Below, one piece after another: positions 55,184-64,000 of a stretch of DNA of 64,000 bases (positions within the stretch are counted from its first letter, which is position 1; every line of letters begins with the position of its first letter). The DNA lies in NCBI RefSeq assembly GCF_019083965.1, contig NZ_JAHRCY010000002.1, positions 372,001-436,000 of the forward strand, written 5' to 3'. Made by a program: the position numbers and the translations under genes. A model generated the notes under the pieces. That model searched no databases and was not told where the DNA came from. It was given only the letters and a program-made list of their open reading frames with translations. This DNA comes from Catellatospora tritici. GTDB taxonomy: Bacteria; Actinomycetota; Actinomycetes; Mycobacteriales; Micromonosporaceae.

Positions 55184-55887
55184 GCCACCACCCCCTGCCC
55201 GGATTCGGCGAGTTCGGCGCGCAGGCGGCGCAGGGACGAGCGGGCCTGCTCCCGCATGCCCGCGTCGACGCGGTGGGTCGCGAAGCGGGCCCGCCGATAC
55301 ACGTCGGCGAAGCCGTTGAGCACGTCGGAGCTGAGGCGGCGGCCGGTAAGCATCCGCACCACCAGGTCGGTGGCGGTGTCGCCGGGCAGCCGGGCCACGC
55401 CCGCGGCCGCGGCCGCCTGCTCCAGCCGGACCCAGCAGGCGATCACGGCGGTACGGGGGTCGGCGGCGTCGTCGTCGAGGTCGAGCAGACCGGCGTCGAG
55501 CGCGGCCATCACCTCGGCCTCCGCGGTGGCCTGCGCCAGCTTGACGGCGGGACGTTCCCGGATGGCGCGACGCCGGAACCTGGTGGTCGACCGGGCCGCC
55601 GCGCCGAGCAGCACGACCAGCACCACGACGCCGATGGCCAGCAGCACCCCGACCGCGGCCAGGCCCAGCCAGCCGGAGCCACTCTCGGCCACGGCCTGTT
55701 GCGACGCCGACGGCGACGGGGCAGGCGGGCTCGGGCTGGGTGAAGCCGTGGCGGAGACGACCGGCTGTGCCTGCGGCCCGTCGGTCGCCGGACCGATCGG
55801 CAGCACGGAGACGGAGGCGGCCGCCGCCGCCACCGTGAGCAGCGCGGCCACGGCCAGTAGTGGCCACCAGCGACGCAGTGCTTCCAT
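55180..55887 (-). CDS. DUF4129 membrane protein
   Basis: 235 aa. A first membrane helix (about 8-28) acts as a signal anchor, then an extracytoplasmic Ser/Pro/Ala linker follows (SATASPSPSPPAPSPSASQQ), a second helix at about 73-96, and a cytosolic helical DUF4129 domain (from about 120: AVIACWVRLEQAAAAAGVARLPGDTATDLVVRML). First gene of the cluster. Confidence 0.88.
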   Translation of the reverse strand: MEALRRWWPLLAVAALLTVAAAAASVSVLPIGPATDGPQAQPVVSATASPSPSPPAPSPSASQQAVAESGSGWLGLAAVGVLLAIGVVVLVVLLGAAARSTTRFRRRAIRERPAVKLAQATAEAEVMAALDAGLLDLDDDAADPRTAVIACWVRLEQAAAAAGVARLPGDTATDLVVRMLTGRRLSSDVLNGFADVYRRARFATHRVDAGMREQARSSLRRLRAELAESGQGVVA

Positions 55888-55932
55888 GGTTCCCCGCTCG
55901 TGCGAACGTCTTCGGTGTCGGCCGGCGCTCGG

Positions 55933-56643
55933 TCAGTCGAGCCCGGCCAGCTCCCGGGCCTGCCGCAACACGTCGTCCAGCATGGCGGGTGTGAGCCGCC
56001 CGGTAAAGGTGTTCTGCTGGCTGACGTGGTACGACCCGAGCAGCGCCGGGACTGCCCCGGCGGTGTCACCCGGCCGGAACAGCGCGCCATGCCCGAAGGC
56101 CGGGCGCGGCACCGGCGGGCGCACGCCGTACACCGTGGACAGCGTAGGCCACCACGCGCTCCACGCGAACGCGCCGAGCGCGATCACCACCCGTAGTGTC
56201 GGCCGCAGCAGCGTGACCTCGCGATGTAGCCAGGGCGCGCAGGTGTCCCGCTCGACCGGGGTGGGCTTGTTGTCCGGCGGTGCGCAGCGGACGGCGGCGG
56301 CGATGCGCACGTGGCGCAGGGTGAGGCCGTCGTCCCGGGAGACGCTGGTGGGCTGGTTGGCCAGGCCGGTGCGGTGCATCGCGGCGAACAGCACGTCGCC
56401 GCTGCGGTCGCCGGTGAAGATGCGGCCGGTGCGGTTGCCACCGTGCGCGGCCGGGGCCAGCCCGAGCACCAGGATGCGGGCGTCGGCGGGGCCGAAGCCG
56501 GGCACCGGGCGGCCCCAGTATTCCTGGTCGCGGAAGGCCGCCCGTTTGACCGCGGCGACCTCCTCCCGCCAGGCCACGAGCCGGGGGCAGGCCCGGCAGG
56601 CGGAGATCTGTGCGTCGAGCGCGGCCAGCTCGGCCGCGGTCAC
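55933..56643 (-). CDS. Uracil-DNA glycosylase, family 5 (UDGb) type
   Basis: 236 aa from GTG 56643. The iron-sulfur cysteine pattern starts at CRACPRL (about 14-20). The active-site block [22 protein letters not shown] is the UDGb form, which lacks the polar water-activating residue of families 1-4. The late motif [16 protein letters not shown] fits. It excises uracil and other deaminated bases from DNA. Its start overlaps the dienelactone hydrolase stop by 4 bp. Confidence 0.9.
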   Translation of the reverse strand: MTAAELAALDAQISACRACPRLVAWREEVAAVKRAAFRDQEYWGRPVPGFGPADARILVLGLAPAAHGGNRTGRIFTGDRSGDVLFAAMHRTGLANQPTSVSRDDGLTLRHVRIAAAVRCAPPDNKPTPVERDTCAPWLHREVTLLRPTLRVVIALGAFAWSAWWPTLSTVYGVRPPVPRPAFGHGALFRPGDTAGAVPALLGSYHVSQQNTFTGRLTPAMLDDVLRQARELAGLD

Positions 56644-57320
56644 CGCGGGTTGCGCAGCAGTTCGACGGTACGGGCCCAGGCGCTCGACGTGGCGTGGGCG
56701 TTGAACACCTCGGGCCGGTCGTCGTTGACGAAGGCGTGTCGGGTGCCGGGGTAGTCGTACACGATGCAGGTGCCGCCCGCGGCCTCGATCGCCGCCTGGG
56801 CGGTCTTGATGCCCGGCGCGGCGGACGTGCCGTCCTCCTCGCTGCAGTGGATCATCGCGGTCTTGCCCGCGTAGTTGCCCCACTGCGGCGCCATGCGCTC
56901 CCACGGCAGGGCCGGGTAGAAGCCGACCGCCGTAGTGATCTTGTCGCTGACCGTGCCGGACCACAGGGCCAGGCTGCCGCCCATGCAGAAGCCCACGACG
57001 CCGATGCCCCCGGTCGTATCCGGGCGCTGGGACAGGTAGTCGGCCGCGCCCGCGATGTCCCGGGCGGCCTGATCCATGGCCAGGCCCATCATCAACCGCA
57101 GCGCCTCGTCGGGCTCGGTGGTCTGTACGCCGTGGTAGAGGTCGGGCGCGAGCGCCACGAACCCGGCCGCGGCGAAGCGGTCGGCCAGCGAGACGATGTG
57201 CGGGACCAGGCCCCACCACTCCTGGATCACGATGACCGCAGGCCCGCTGCCCTCCTTGGGCAACGCGAGGTACCCCTCGCTCGTACCCCCGTTGCTGGGG
57301 AAGTTCACCATTTCACCCAT
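56640..57320 (-). CDS. Dienelactone hydrolase family protein
   Basis: 226 aa alpha/beta hydrolase. The nucleophile is Cys112 in [13 protein letters not shown], His lies in GTRHAFVND, and the acid is probably the Asp of [22 protein letters not shown] is the dienelactone hydrolase start motif. It opens cyclic lactones such as dienelactone. Start ATG 57320 with GGAGG; it overlaps UDGb by 4 bp, which looks like coupling of convenience. Confidence 0.91.
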   Translation of the reverse strand: MGEMVNFPSNGGTSEGYLALPKEGSGPAVIVIQEWWGLVPHIVSLADRFAAAGFVALAPDLYHGVQTTEPDEALRLMMGLAMDQAARDIAGAADYLSQRPDTTGGIGVVGFCMGGSLALWSGTVSDKITTAVGFYPALPWERMAPQWGNYAGKTAMIHCSEEDGTSAAPGIKTAQAAIEAAGGTCIVYDYPGTRHAFVNDDRPEVFNAHATSSAWARTVELLRNPR

Positions 57321-57412
57321 CGGTCGTCCTCCTGTCGGTCAGTCGTCATTGGCTGGTCGCACAGTCGTGGCGTTCGGGGTAGCCAACCACACCGGACGGT
57401 ACCGGGGAAGAC

Positions 57413-57473
57413 AACGGCGGCGTGGCGAAAGTTACGACTTATCGCCGTAACTCGCCACACCGCCGTGTAACAA
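57413..57473 (-). terminator. Imperfect stem-loop after the LppU-like gene
   Basis: acggcggcgtggcg and cgccacaccgccgt pair with one G-T mismatch, and gttacg/cgtaac pairs inside, starting 18 bp past the stop of the minus-strand gene that ends at 57491. Confidence 0.6.
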
Positions 57474-57490
57474 ACCTCAGGTGAGCAGCG

Positions 57491-57994
57491 TCACTTGATG
57501 GGCGTGAGGCACCAGACGTCGCCCGTGCCGGTGTCGCCGACCCAGATCGCGTTCCGGGCGTCGGGGAAGTCGGTGCAGGGGTTGTCGATCGCGTTGAACG
57601 CGCTGCTGGTGTACTTGTCCTCCACGATGCCGACGACCTTGTTGGCCGCCTCCGGGTCGGCGCAGTCCACGACCTTGGCGTCGTCGACGTCGCTGCCGTA
57701 CTCGTTGATGCAGTCGCCGACGTCGGCGGTCTGCACGGCACCGGTGATGTTGTCCCACAGGCTGCTGAGGCCCCAGCCCGCGCCGAACTTGCAGACGATC
57801 ACGATGGCGATGACCACGATGGCACCCAGGATGCCGGCGATCTTGCCGCCCTTCTTGGGCTCCTCCGCGACCGGGGGGACGGCCGGGACCGGGGCGGCCG
57901 GGTCGAAGCCCTCGCCGGCGGCGGGCACCGGCGCCTGGTAGGCCGGGGGCTCGGCAGCCGGGGGCTGCTGGGCGGGGTTGTCCTGCTCGCTCAT
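57491..57994 (-). CDS. LppU/SCO3897-like membrane-anchored protein
   Basis: 167 aa. A Pro/Ala/Glu-rich cytosolic N terminus (about 1-48) precedes a membrane helix (GILGAIVVIAIVIVCKF, about 53-70) and an extracytoplasmic domain of about 90 residues with VGDCINEY and VDCADPEAANKVVGIV, then ending DVWCLTPIK. The four Cys (VGDC, VDC, NPC, VWC) fit two disulfides of the LppU type. Function unknown. Confidence 0.85.
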   Translation of the reverse strand: MSEQDNPAQQPPAAEPPAYQAPVPAAGEGFDPAAPVPAVPPVAEEPKKGGKIAGILGAIVVIAIVIVCKFGAGWGLSSLWDNITGAVQTADVGDCINEYGSDVDDAKVVDCADPEAANKVVGIVEDKYTSSAFNAIDNPCTDFPDARNAIWVGDTGTGDVWCLTPIK

Positions 57995-58190
57995 GTGGTT
58001 TCCTCCGAGGGGTGCGCCCGCTGGCGCACGTGGGCCCCCGCAGGCGAAGAGTTCTCACGCAGGCGCGGAGACCGGCACACCTTAGCGTTTGCTGTACGGC
58101 ATAGGAAAACCGGAATTCCCGGTCGCCCGTTCGCCCAGCACATGGGACGCGAGCAGGGCGTATTGCCACGCCCCGCTCGCGTCCGGTCGC
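57995..58190. other. Intergenic region between LppU-like and HAAS-type genes
   Basis: No gene is seen. It must contain the LppU-gene promoter on the minus strand, but no clear -10/-35 pair was identified. A GGAGGAAA ribosome site (reverse strand) directly precedes the LppU-like ATG. Confidence 0.5.
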
Positions 58191-59255
58191 TCAGCGTGTC
58201 ACCGAGGGTCCGGGTGTCGGCGTGCCGAGAGGGCTGGCCGAGGCCGACGGCGCGGGCGGGGTGGGCTGCGGCGTCACGGACGGCTTCGCCCACGGCAGCG
58301 GCTGCGGCTGCCCCGGCAGCCAGGCCACCGCCGGCACCGAGCCGCCGTCGCAGACCGGGTAGTTGACCCGCCAGGCGAGCCGGGTGTAGTCGTCGGCGTA
58401 CGCGTCCACCGGCTGGTTGGTGTAGACGTCGAACTCGCCGGTGGAGTACCGGTAGACGTTGTCCGGATTCGCCCTCATCTGCGCGCAGGATCCGAGCAGC
58501 ACCGGGTCGCCGTTCTGGTCGATCAGGCGCACCCCGGGGATGACCTGACCGTCCGGGCCGACCGCCCAGACGTCACGGATGTGGGAGTACGGGTTGTACA
58601 GGTCGGCCATGGGCGCGTAGTCGCGGTCGCTGAGCTCGTCGTCGGCGACGCCGTAGTAGACGACCCCGAACATGGCCAGGCCCAGCGACGCGGCCAGCAA
58701 CGCCAGGCGTAGCGGACGCCGCTGCGGGCGGCCGTTGCGGCCGACCCAGATCGAGGCGATCACGCACCCCGCCAGCAGGAGCACGCCGACGACGAGGTTG
58801 CCGCCCACGCGTGGCACGAGGCCGAACCGGAACCCGTCCGACAGCTGCGCGATGAAGACGGCGAGCAGCCAGCCGCGCAGCGCCCACCAGGCCGGGCGCA
58901 GCGAGCGCAGGAACTCGCCCGCGCGCTCGTACCCGATCAGCGGTCCGACCCTGCGGTCGAGCGCGTCGACGCGGCGCCGCCAGCGCGCGGTCCACTGGGC
59001 CGTACGCAGCCCCACCCGGCCGGGACCCCCCGTGTGGCCCAGCGAGGCGCGCAGCTCCGCGGCGTACGCCCCCGGGGTGCCCAGCCGGTCGGCCAGGGTG
59101 CCGCCACTGCCCTCCGCCTCGATCTCGGCGGCCACCTCGGCCAGGTGCGCGGGCAGGTCCTCCAGCAGTTCCTCGCGCGCCTGCTCGGGCAGGTCGGCCA
59201 GGGCCGCACCGACCGCGGTGACGTATCTGTCGAGGTCAGCCTGTTCGATGGTCAT
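58191..59255 (-). CDS. HAAS-type membrane protein regulated by PadR
   Basis: 354 aa. The N-terminal helical HAAS-like domain (about 1-75: VTAVGAALADLPEQAREELLEDLPAHLAEVAAEI) is typical of PadR partner proteins. Four membrane helices follow, then an extracytoplasmic C-terminal domain with GSCAQMRANPDNVYRYSTGEFDVYTN and a Pro/Ser/Thr tail (TPQPTPPAPSASAS). Start overlaps the PadR stop by 4 bp, so the two are translationally coupled. It probably senses envelope state or takes part in membrane remodelling. Confidence 0.83.
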   Translation of the reverse strand: MTIEQADLDRYVTAVGAALADLPEQAREELLEDLPAHLAEVAAEIEAEGSGGTLADRLGTPGAYAAELRASLGHTGGPGRVGLRTAQWTARWRRRVDALDRRVGPLIGYERAGEFLRSLRPAWWALRGWLLAVFIAQLSDGFRFGLVPRVGGNLVVGVLLLAGCVIASIWVGRNGRPQRRPLRLALLAASLGLAMFGVVYYGVADDELSDRDYAPMADLYNPYSHIRDVWAVGPDGQVIPGVRLIDQNGDPVLLGSCAQMRANPDNVYRYSTGEFDVYTNQPVDAYADDYTRLAWRVNYPVCDGGSVPAVAWLPGQPQPLPWAKPSVTPQPTPPAPSASASPLGTPTPGPSVTR

Positions 59256-59575
59256 GCCGGCTCCCGTAGCAGCGACTCCATGGTGGACGCGAACTCGCGC
59301 CAGACCTCGCCGCCCTGCTTGAGCTGGGCCCGGCCGGCCGGATTGAGCGCGTAGTACTTGCGGTGCGGTCCCTCTTCGGACGGCACCACGTAGGTGGTGA
59401 GGTAGCCCGCGGCGAACAGGCGGCGCAGGGTGCCGTAGACGGACGCGTCGCCGATCTCGGACAGCCCGGCGGTGCGCAGGCGGCGGAGGATGTCGTACCC
59501 GTAGGCGTCGTCCTCGCGCAGGACCGCGAGCACGGCGAGGTCGAGCACTCCCTTCAGGAGTTGCGTGGTATCCAC
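59252..59575 (-). CDS. PadR-family transcriptional regulator
   Basis: 107 aa. A winged helix with LLKGVLDLAVLAVLREDDAYGYDILRRLRTAGL, then SVYGTLRRLFAAGYLTTYVVPSEEGPHRKYYALNPAGR. GTG start at 59575, with an upstream palindrome. A short form without the C-terminal dimerisation helix bundle. It likely represses its own operon and the coupled membrane protein gene. Confidence 0.92.
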   Translation of the reverse strand: MDTTQLLKGVLDLAVLAVLREDDAYGYDILRRLRTAGLSEIGDASVYGTLRRLFAAGYLTTYVVPSEEGPHRKYYALNPAGRAQLKQGGEVWREFASTMESLLREPA

Positions 59576-59578
59576 GCG

Positions 59579-59597
59579 ATAGACAGTACTGTCCTAT
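59579..59597 (-). promoter_or_regulatory. Leaderless promoter with PadR operator-like palindrome
   Basis: ata-gacagtactgtc-c-tat contains the perfect 12-bp palindrome gacagtactgtc (59582-59593). Read on the minus strand, TACTGT ends 7 nt before the GTG start, so the -10 box and the palindrome coincide: a PadR dimer bound there would block transcription. Confidence 0.65.
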
Positions 59598-59654
59598 GCA
59601 CAGTAGTGCAACGAGGTCTCGCCGCCACGCCCGCGACGACGTCTTGAGCTGTGC

Positions 59655-60560
59655 TTACTTCGGTTCGATCAGCGACGTGGCGATGCCGTCGAGGATGTCG
59701 TGCTCCGACACCACCAGCTCGGCGCTGCCGGTACGCCGCATGATCTGCCGCAGGATCAGCGTCCCGGCCGTGATCACGTCGACCCGGCCCGGGTGGATCG
59801 CCCTGATCGCGGCTCGCCCGGCATGGTCCAGCCCGGCCAGCCGCTCGGCGATCTCCTCGACGGCGGCCAGCGGCACGACCGTGTGGTGGGTGAGCTCCGG
59901 CCGGTACGAGTCCAGCTCCAGCGCGATCCCCGCCACCGTGGTCACCGTGCCCGCGACCCCGACCAGCGTGGCCGGTTCGGCACCGACGACCGCCAGCGCG
60001 CGGGTCACCGCCGCGTCGATGTCGGCGGTCGCCGCGGCCAACTCGGCGGCGGTCGGCGGATCGGAGTGCAGGTGACGCTCGGTCATCCGGACCGAACCGA
60101 TGTCCATGCTGATCGCGGCGCCCACCTCACGGCCGCCCCGGACGAACTCGGTCGACCCGCCGCCGATGTCGATGACCAGGCGCTCGCCGCCGTCGGGCAG
60201 CCCGTCGACCGCGCCCCGGAACGACAGCGCGGCCTCCTCGTCACCGCTGATCACCTCGGCCGGGTGGCCCAGCGTGGTCCGCACCATCTCGTGGAAGTCG
60301 GCGGCGTTGGCCGAGTCGCGGGTGGCGCTGGTGGCCACCATGCGCACCCGGTCCACACCGTGGCGCGCGATCAGCTCGACATACTCGGCCAGCGCGACCC
60401 GGGTACGTTCGATCGCGGCCGGGTCGAGGCGGCCGGTACGGTCGACGCCCGCGCCGAGCCGGACGACGTGCATCTCGCGTTCGAGGTCGCGGCCGTTCTC
60501 GGTGATCAGCAGACGGATCGAATTGGTGCCGCAATCGATGGCGGCGACAGCGTTCCCCAC
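59655..60560 (-). CDS. Ppx/GppA family phosphatase
   Basis: 301 aa from GTG 60560. TAGGGT at 60568-60573 ends 7 nt upstream, so this start is favoured over one at 60617. The ASKHA fold shows AAIDCGTNSIRLL (phosphate 1), VIDIGGGSTEFV (phosphate 2), RMVATSATRDS and GTVTTVAG. It hydrolyses polyphosphate or (p)ppGpp; short actinobacterial forms tend towards exopolyphosphatase. It lies in the conserved eno-ftsB-DUF501-ppx block. Confidence 0.92.
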   Translation of the reverse strand: MGNAVAAIDCGTNSIRLLITENGRDLEREMHVVRLGAGVDRTGRLDPAAIERTRVALAEYVELIARHGVDRVRMVATSATRDSANAADFHEMVRTTLGHPAEVISGDEEAALSFRGAVDGLPDGGERLVIDIGGGSTEFVRGGREVGAAISMDIGSVRMTERHLHSDPPTAAELAAATADIDAAVTRALAVVGAEPATLVGVAGTVTTVAGIALELDSYRPELTHHTVVPLAAVEEIAERLAGLDHAGRAAIRAIHPGRVDVITAGTLILRQIMRRTGSAELVVSEHDILDGIATSLIEPK

Positions 60561-60581
60561 GCCGCCCACCCTACCGCCCGC

Positions 60582-60602
60582 GAGGAAGGGTCCTTTCTCA
60601 AC
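60582..60602. repeat. Half copy of the GGGGCCCTTCCT-type element
   Basis: gaggaagggtcctttctcaac is a single near-palindromic arm, related to the arms at 19501-19556 and 25883-25936. It lies between the Ppx start and the GNAT stop, and may be an eroded copy. Confidence 0.5.
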
Positions 60603-60613
60603 GCCAAGGTCGC

Positions 60614-61135
60614 TCACAGGTGGACGAGCATGCGGGTGTTACCCAGGGTGTTCGGCTTGACCCGCTCCAGGCCCAGGAACTCCGCGACACCCTCGTCGTA
60701 CGAGCGCAGCAGCTGCTCGTACACCGGGGGCGGCACCGGGGCGCCGTCGATCTCGGCGAAGCCGAACGAGCCGAAGAACCCGGTCTCGAACGTCAGCACG
60801 AAGATGCGGCGTACGCCCAGCTCGCGGGCATCGTCCAGCAGCGCCCCCACGATGCGGTGGCCGATGCGCTGCCCCCGGCACGACGAGTCCACGGCCACCG
60901 TGCGGATCTCGGCCAGGTCCTCCCAGAGCACGTGCAGCGCGCCGCAGCCGACCACGGTGCCGTCGTCGCGCACCGCCACCCGGAACTCCTGCACGTCCTC
61001 GTAGATCGCGACGGTCGCCTTGCTCAGCAGCCGCCGCTCCCCGCTGTACGTGTCGATCAGCCGTCGGACGCCGCGCACGTCGGCGGTACGCGCCTTGCGG
61101 ACCTCGATCTCACCCAACGCGGCCTGCCCCCTCAC
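60614..61135 (-). CDS. GNAT-family amino-acid N-acetyltransferase
   Basis: 173 aa from GTG 61135, whose first bases overlap the DUF501 stop by 4 bp; a TTG at 61117 with AGGGGG upstream is an alternative (167 aa). It resembles short ArgA-like acetyltransferases: IEVRKARTADVRGVRRLIDTYSG, TVAVDSSCRGQRIGHRIVGALL (acetyl-CoA loop), and FGSFGFAEID. A role in arginine synthesis is possible but not shown. Confidence 0.85.
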   Translation of the reverse strand: MRGQAALGEIEVRKARTADVRGVRRLIDTYSGERRLLSKATVAIYEDVQEFRVAVRDDGTVVGCGALHVLWEDLAEIRTVAVDSSCRGQRIGHRIVGALLDDARELGVRRIFVLTFETGFFGSFGFAEIDGAPVPPPVYEQLLRSYDEGVAEFLGLERVKPNTLGNTRMLVHL

Positions 61136-61656
61136 TCTGTCTCGACGCAGGAACCGGCCGTCCACCACGGCTCGACCAGCGCGATCACCTCGTCGCCGAA
61201 CGGGTTCACCCCCGGGCCGACTGCCAACGCGTGCCCCAGGTGCACGTGCAGGCACTTGACCCGGTCGGGCATGCCCCCGGCCGACACGCCCTCGATCTCG
61301 GCCACGTGGCCGACCGCCTCGCGCCGGGCCAGGTAGTCCTCGTGCGCGCGCAGGTAGTCGGCGCGCAGCTGCGGGTCGTTGCGCAGCTGGTCGTTCATCT
61401 CGCGCATCAGGCCCGACGACTCCAGCCTGCTGCACTCCGCGGTCGCGCGTGGGCAGGTCAGGTAGAACAGCGTCGGGAACGGGGTGCCGTCGGGCAGCCG
61501 GGGCACCGTCTCCACCACGTCGGGCTTGCCGCACGGGCACCGGTGCGCCACCATCGCCGTGCCCCGCGTGGGCCGACCCAGCTGTGCGCGTACCGCGTCG
61601 AGGTCGGCCTGTTCCGCCGGTTCCCGCACCGGCGGCGGCACCATCTCGCGTTCCAT
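61132..61656 (-). CDS. DUF501 family protein
   Basis: 174 aa. Conserved actinobacterial family; hallmarks are VAHRCPCGKPDVVETVPRLPDGTPFPTLFYLTCPRA (with a CPC and a distant Cys), a helical middle, and GMPDRVKCLHVHLGHALAVGPGVNPFGDE. The Cys and His pattern suggests metal binding. It lies between ftsB and the GNAT gene, as in many actinobacterial genomes. Function unknown. Confidence 0.92.
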   Translation of the reverse strand: MEREMVPPPVREPAEQADLDAVRAQLGRPTRGTAMVAHRCPCGKPDVVETVPRLPDGTPFPTLFYLTCPRATAECSRLESSGLMREMNDQLRNDPQLRADYLRAHEDYLARREAVGHVAEIEGVSAGGMPDRVKCLHVHLGHALAVGPGVNPFGDEVIALVEPWWTAGSCVETE

Positions 61657-61779
61657 GTCGGCCTCCTCTGGCGCTGGCGTTCGTCTCGGTGATTCAAGCG
61701 TGGGCGACCGCGGGCACGCGGATGCGACTCGCGGACTCTCTCGATCACCGATGACGACAAGAGCGCGCGGCGCGAACCG

Positions 61780-62331
61780 CTAGGGAGCGGCCGGGTCCAG
61801 GCGCGACCACACGGTGCCGTACCAGGTGGTCGGCTGGGGCGGCGGCGTGGGCTGCCGACCGGCGTCGTGGTCGGCGGCGTGCTCGTCCCAGACCGGCACC
61901 AGCGGCGTCTGCCCCGGGTGGACCCAGAAGAACCGGCGTCGCACCTGCGCCTTGATGTACTCGTCGTCTTTCCACTTCTCGGCCTGGCGCTCCAGCCCGG
62001 TGATGCGGTCGGCCTGCTCCAGCTGCGACTGCTGCAACGCGTCGATCTCGGCGAGCTGGGTCAGGTAGACGCGCACCGGGTAGGCGTAACCCAGGGCGAG
62101 CACGGCCAGGACGATCAGCAGCACGGTGGCGCGTCCGGTCAGGCCGTTCGGGTTCGGGGCGGTGGTGCGCTTGGCGGCGCCCGCCGCGGCGGCCCGCCGG
62201 GCGGCCGCGGGGCGGCTCAGGGAGCGGTCGCCTTCGCGGACCGCGCGCACACCCGCGCTGCCACGAGCACCGCGGGCACCGTCACGGGGCCGCCGCACCG
62301 GTCCGTGCCCACCAGGCTGTCGCCGCTGCAC
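61780..62331 (-). CDS. FtsB/DivIC-like septum formation initiator
   Basis: 183 aa from GTG 62331 (62334 is equally possible), with GGGAGGGGAGG just upstream. A basic Ala/Arg-rich cytosolic N terminus of about 65 residues precedes one membrane helix (ATVLLIVLAVLALGYAYPV) and the extracytoplasmic coiled coil DALQQSQLEQADRITGLERQAEKWKDDEYIKAQVRRRFFWVHPGQ. This is the DivIC/FtsB fold that links FtsL and FtsQ at the division site. It follows eno, as in other actinobacteria. Confidence 0.9.
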   Translation of the reverse strand: MQRRQPGGHGPVRRPRDGARGARGSAGVRAVREGDRSLSRPAAARRAAAAGAAKRTTAPNPNGLTGRATVLLIVLAVLALGYAYPVRVYLTQLAEIDALQQSQLEQADRITGLERQAEKWKDDEYIKAQVRRRFFWVHPGQTPLVPVWDEHAADHDAGRQPTPPPQPTTWYGTVWSRLDPAAP

Positions 62332-62369
62332 CACCCCTCCCCTCCCGCGAAGGTCGCAGCCTCCCGCGA

Positions 62370-62420
62370 TGGTCGAAGCCCCCTCCAAACCGTTGACACG
62401 GCTGAAAGGAGCTTCGACCA
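62370..62420. terminator. Inverted repeat between eno and ftsB-like gene
   Basis: tggtcgaagc (62370-62379) and its exact complement (62411-62420) with a 31-nt loop. It could attenuate read-through from eno into the ftsB-like gene. Confidence 0.5.
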
Positions 62421-62505
62421 CATGCTAGGCGCTACCGCGCCCCCGCGTCATATTCCGACGTCAACCCGCAGATGAGTCCTTTTCCACGGCCCGTCGGAAC
62501 GTTCC

Positions 62506-63879
<1,374 letters not shown>

Positions 63880-63941
63880 CTATCGGCATCATCCGCACCG
63901 GCTACCGCGTCCCTGCCGAGTGAACGCGCCTTAAGTCCGGG

Positions 63942-64000
63942 TCACGGCTTCGGCGTGGCACTCGGCCGGTGGTCCACCACGCGCGCGCCGTTGGGCACCG
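63942..64000 (-). CDS. C-terminal end of a protein (start beyond window)
   Basis: On the minus strand the frame ends ...VPNGARVVDHRPSATPKP followed by TGA at 63942-63944, with codon usage like the neighbours. It is the only frame with a sensible composition at the right edge. Too short to identify. Confidence 0.4.
   Translation of the reverse strand, partial: VPNGARVVDHRPSATPKP

Overview
The window is a contiguous, very GC-rich chromosomal segment of an actinomycete, most likely a member of the Micromonosporaceae. This rests on third-position G/C dominance, mycothiol chemistry (mycothiol S-conjugate amidase), actinobacterial families (DUF4307, DUF501, DUF4328, LppU-like, a DUF58/MoxR cluster, FtsB-like), frequent GTG starts, recurrent TANNNT-N6/7-GTG/ATG leaderless promoters, and dispersed hairpin elements with a GGGGCCCTTCCT-type core. 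The family assignment is inference; no rRNA is present. One tRNA gene, tRNA-Leu(UAA), is present.

Layout. 1-886: the end of a polytopic membrane protein. 953-8594 (minus): purE-purK, an unusual asparagine-synthetase-like/F420-ligase-like fusion, a YyaL-type thioredoxin-domain protein, a methyltransferase and PspA. 8627-13157 (minus): a coiled-coil membrane protein, a GGDEF-EAL protein and a 73-aa membrane protein next to mca. 14133-15185 (plus): a DUF4307 protein and greA. 15235-18733 (minus): ilvA, a zinc-ribbon DUF4328 protein and an amidase. 19566-21395: a cystathionine gamma-lyase/synthase and msrA. 21423-23133: a small accessory-looking patch with a RAMA-like protein and a Phd/RelE toxin-antitoxin pair whose toxin has an extra C-terminal domain.

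25937-35129 is a carbohydrate-use locus. A minus-strand operon (family 3 glycosidase, Gfo/Idh oxidoreductase, DUF6807/PmoA-like protein) is divergent from a plus-strand operon (two LplB/LplC-type ABC permeases, a Tat lipoprotein solute-binding protein, a cupin). Between them lies a 500-bp control region with several CGAAAGT-type half-sites. No transporter ATPase and no LacI-type regulator is encoded nearby, so both must act in trans.

35158-46145: a GNAT acetyltransferase, an exported intradiol dioxygenase, RNase Z, a GT-C mannosyltransferase, a choice-of-anchor-A-like surface protein, cystathionine beta-synthase, a YkvA-like protein, two tandem SGNH hydrolases and a thiolase. 46412-51373: a small protein, a Bax-inhibitor-1 family protein, tRNA-Leu, a large GT-C-like membrane protein and type II NADH dehydrogenase, separated by several tandem and inverted repeats. 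51559-55887 (minus): a DUF4129 / membrane protein / MoxR / DUF58 cluster. 55933-59575: family 5 uracil-DNA glycosylase, dienelactone hydrolase, an LppU-like protein, and a PadR regulator with a HAAS-type membrane protein. 59655-63792 (minus): Ppx/GppA phosphatase, GNAT acetyltransferase, DUF501, FtsB-like protein and enolase, a conserved actinobacterial block transcribed from enolase outward.

No CRISPR array, phage or insertion sequence was seen. The most unusual coding sequence is the 730-aa fusion at 2608-4800, which joins an asparagine synthetase-like half lacking its catalytic residues to a CofE-like half.
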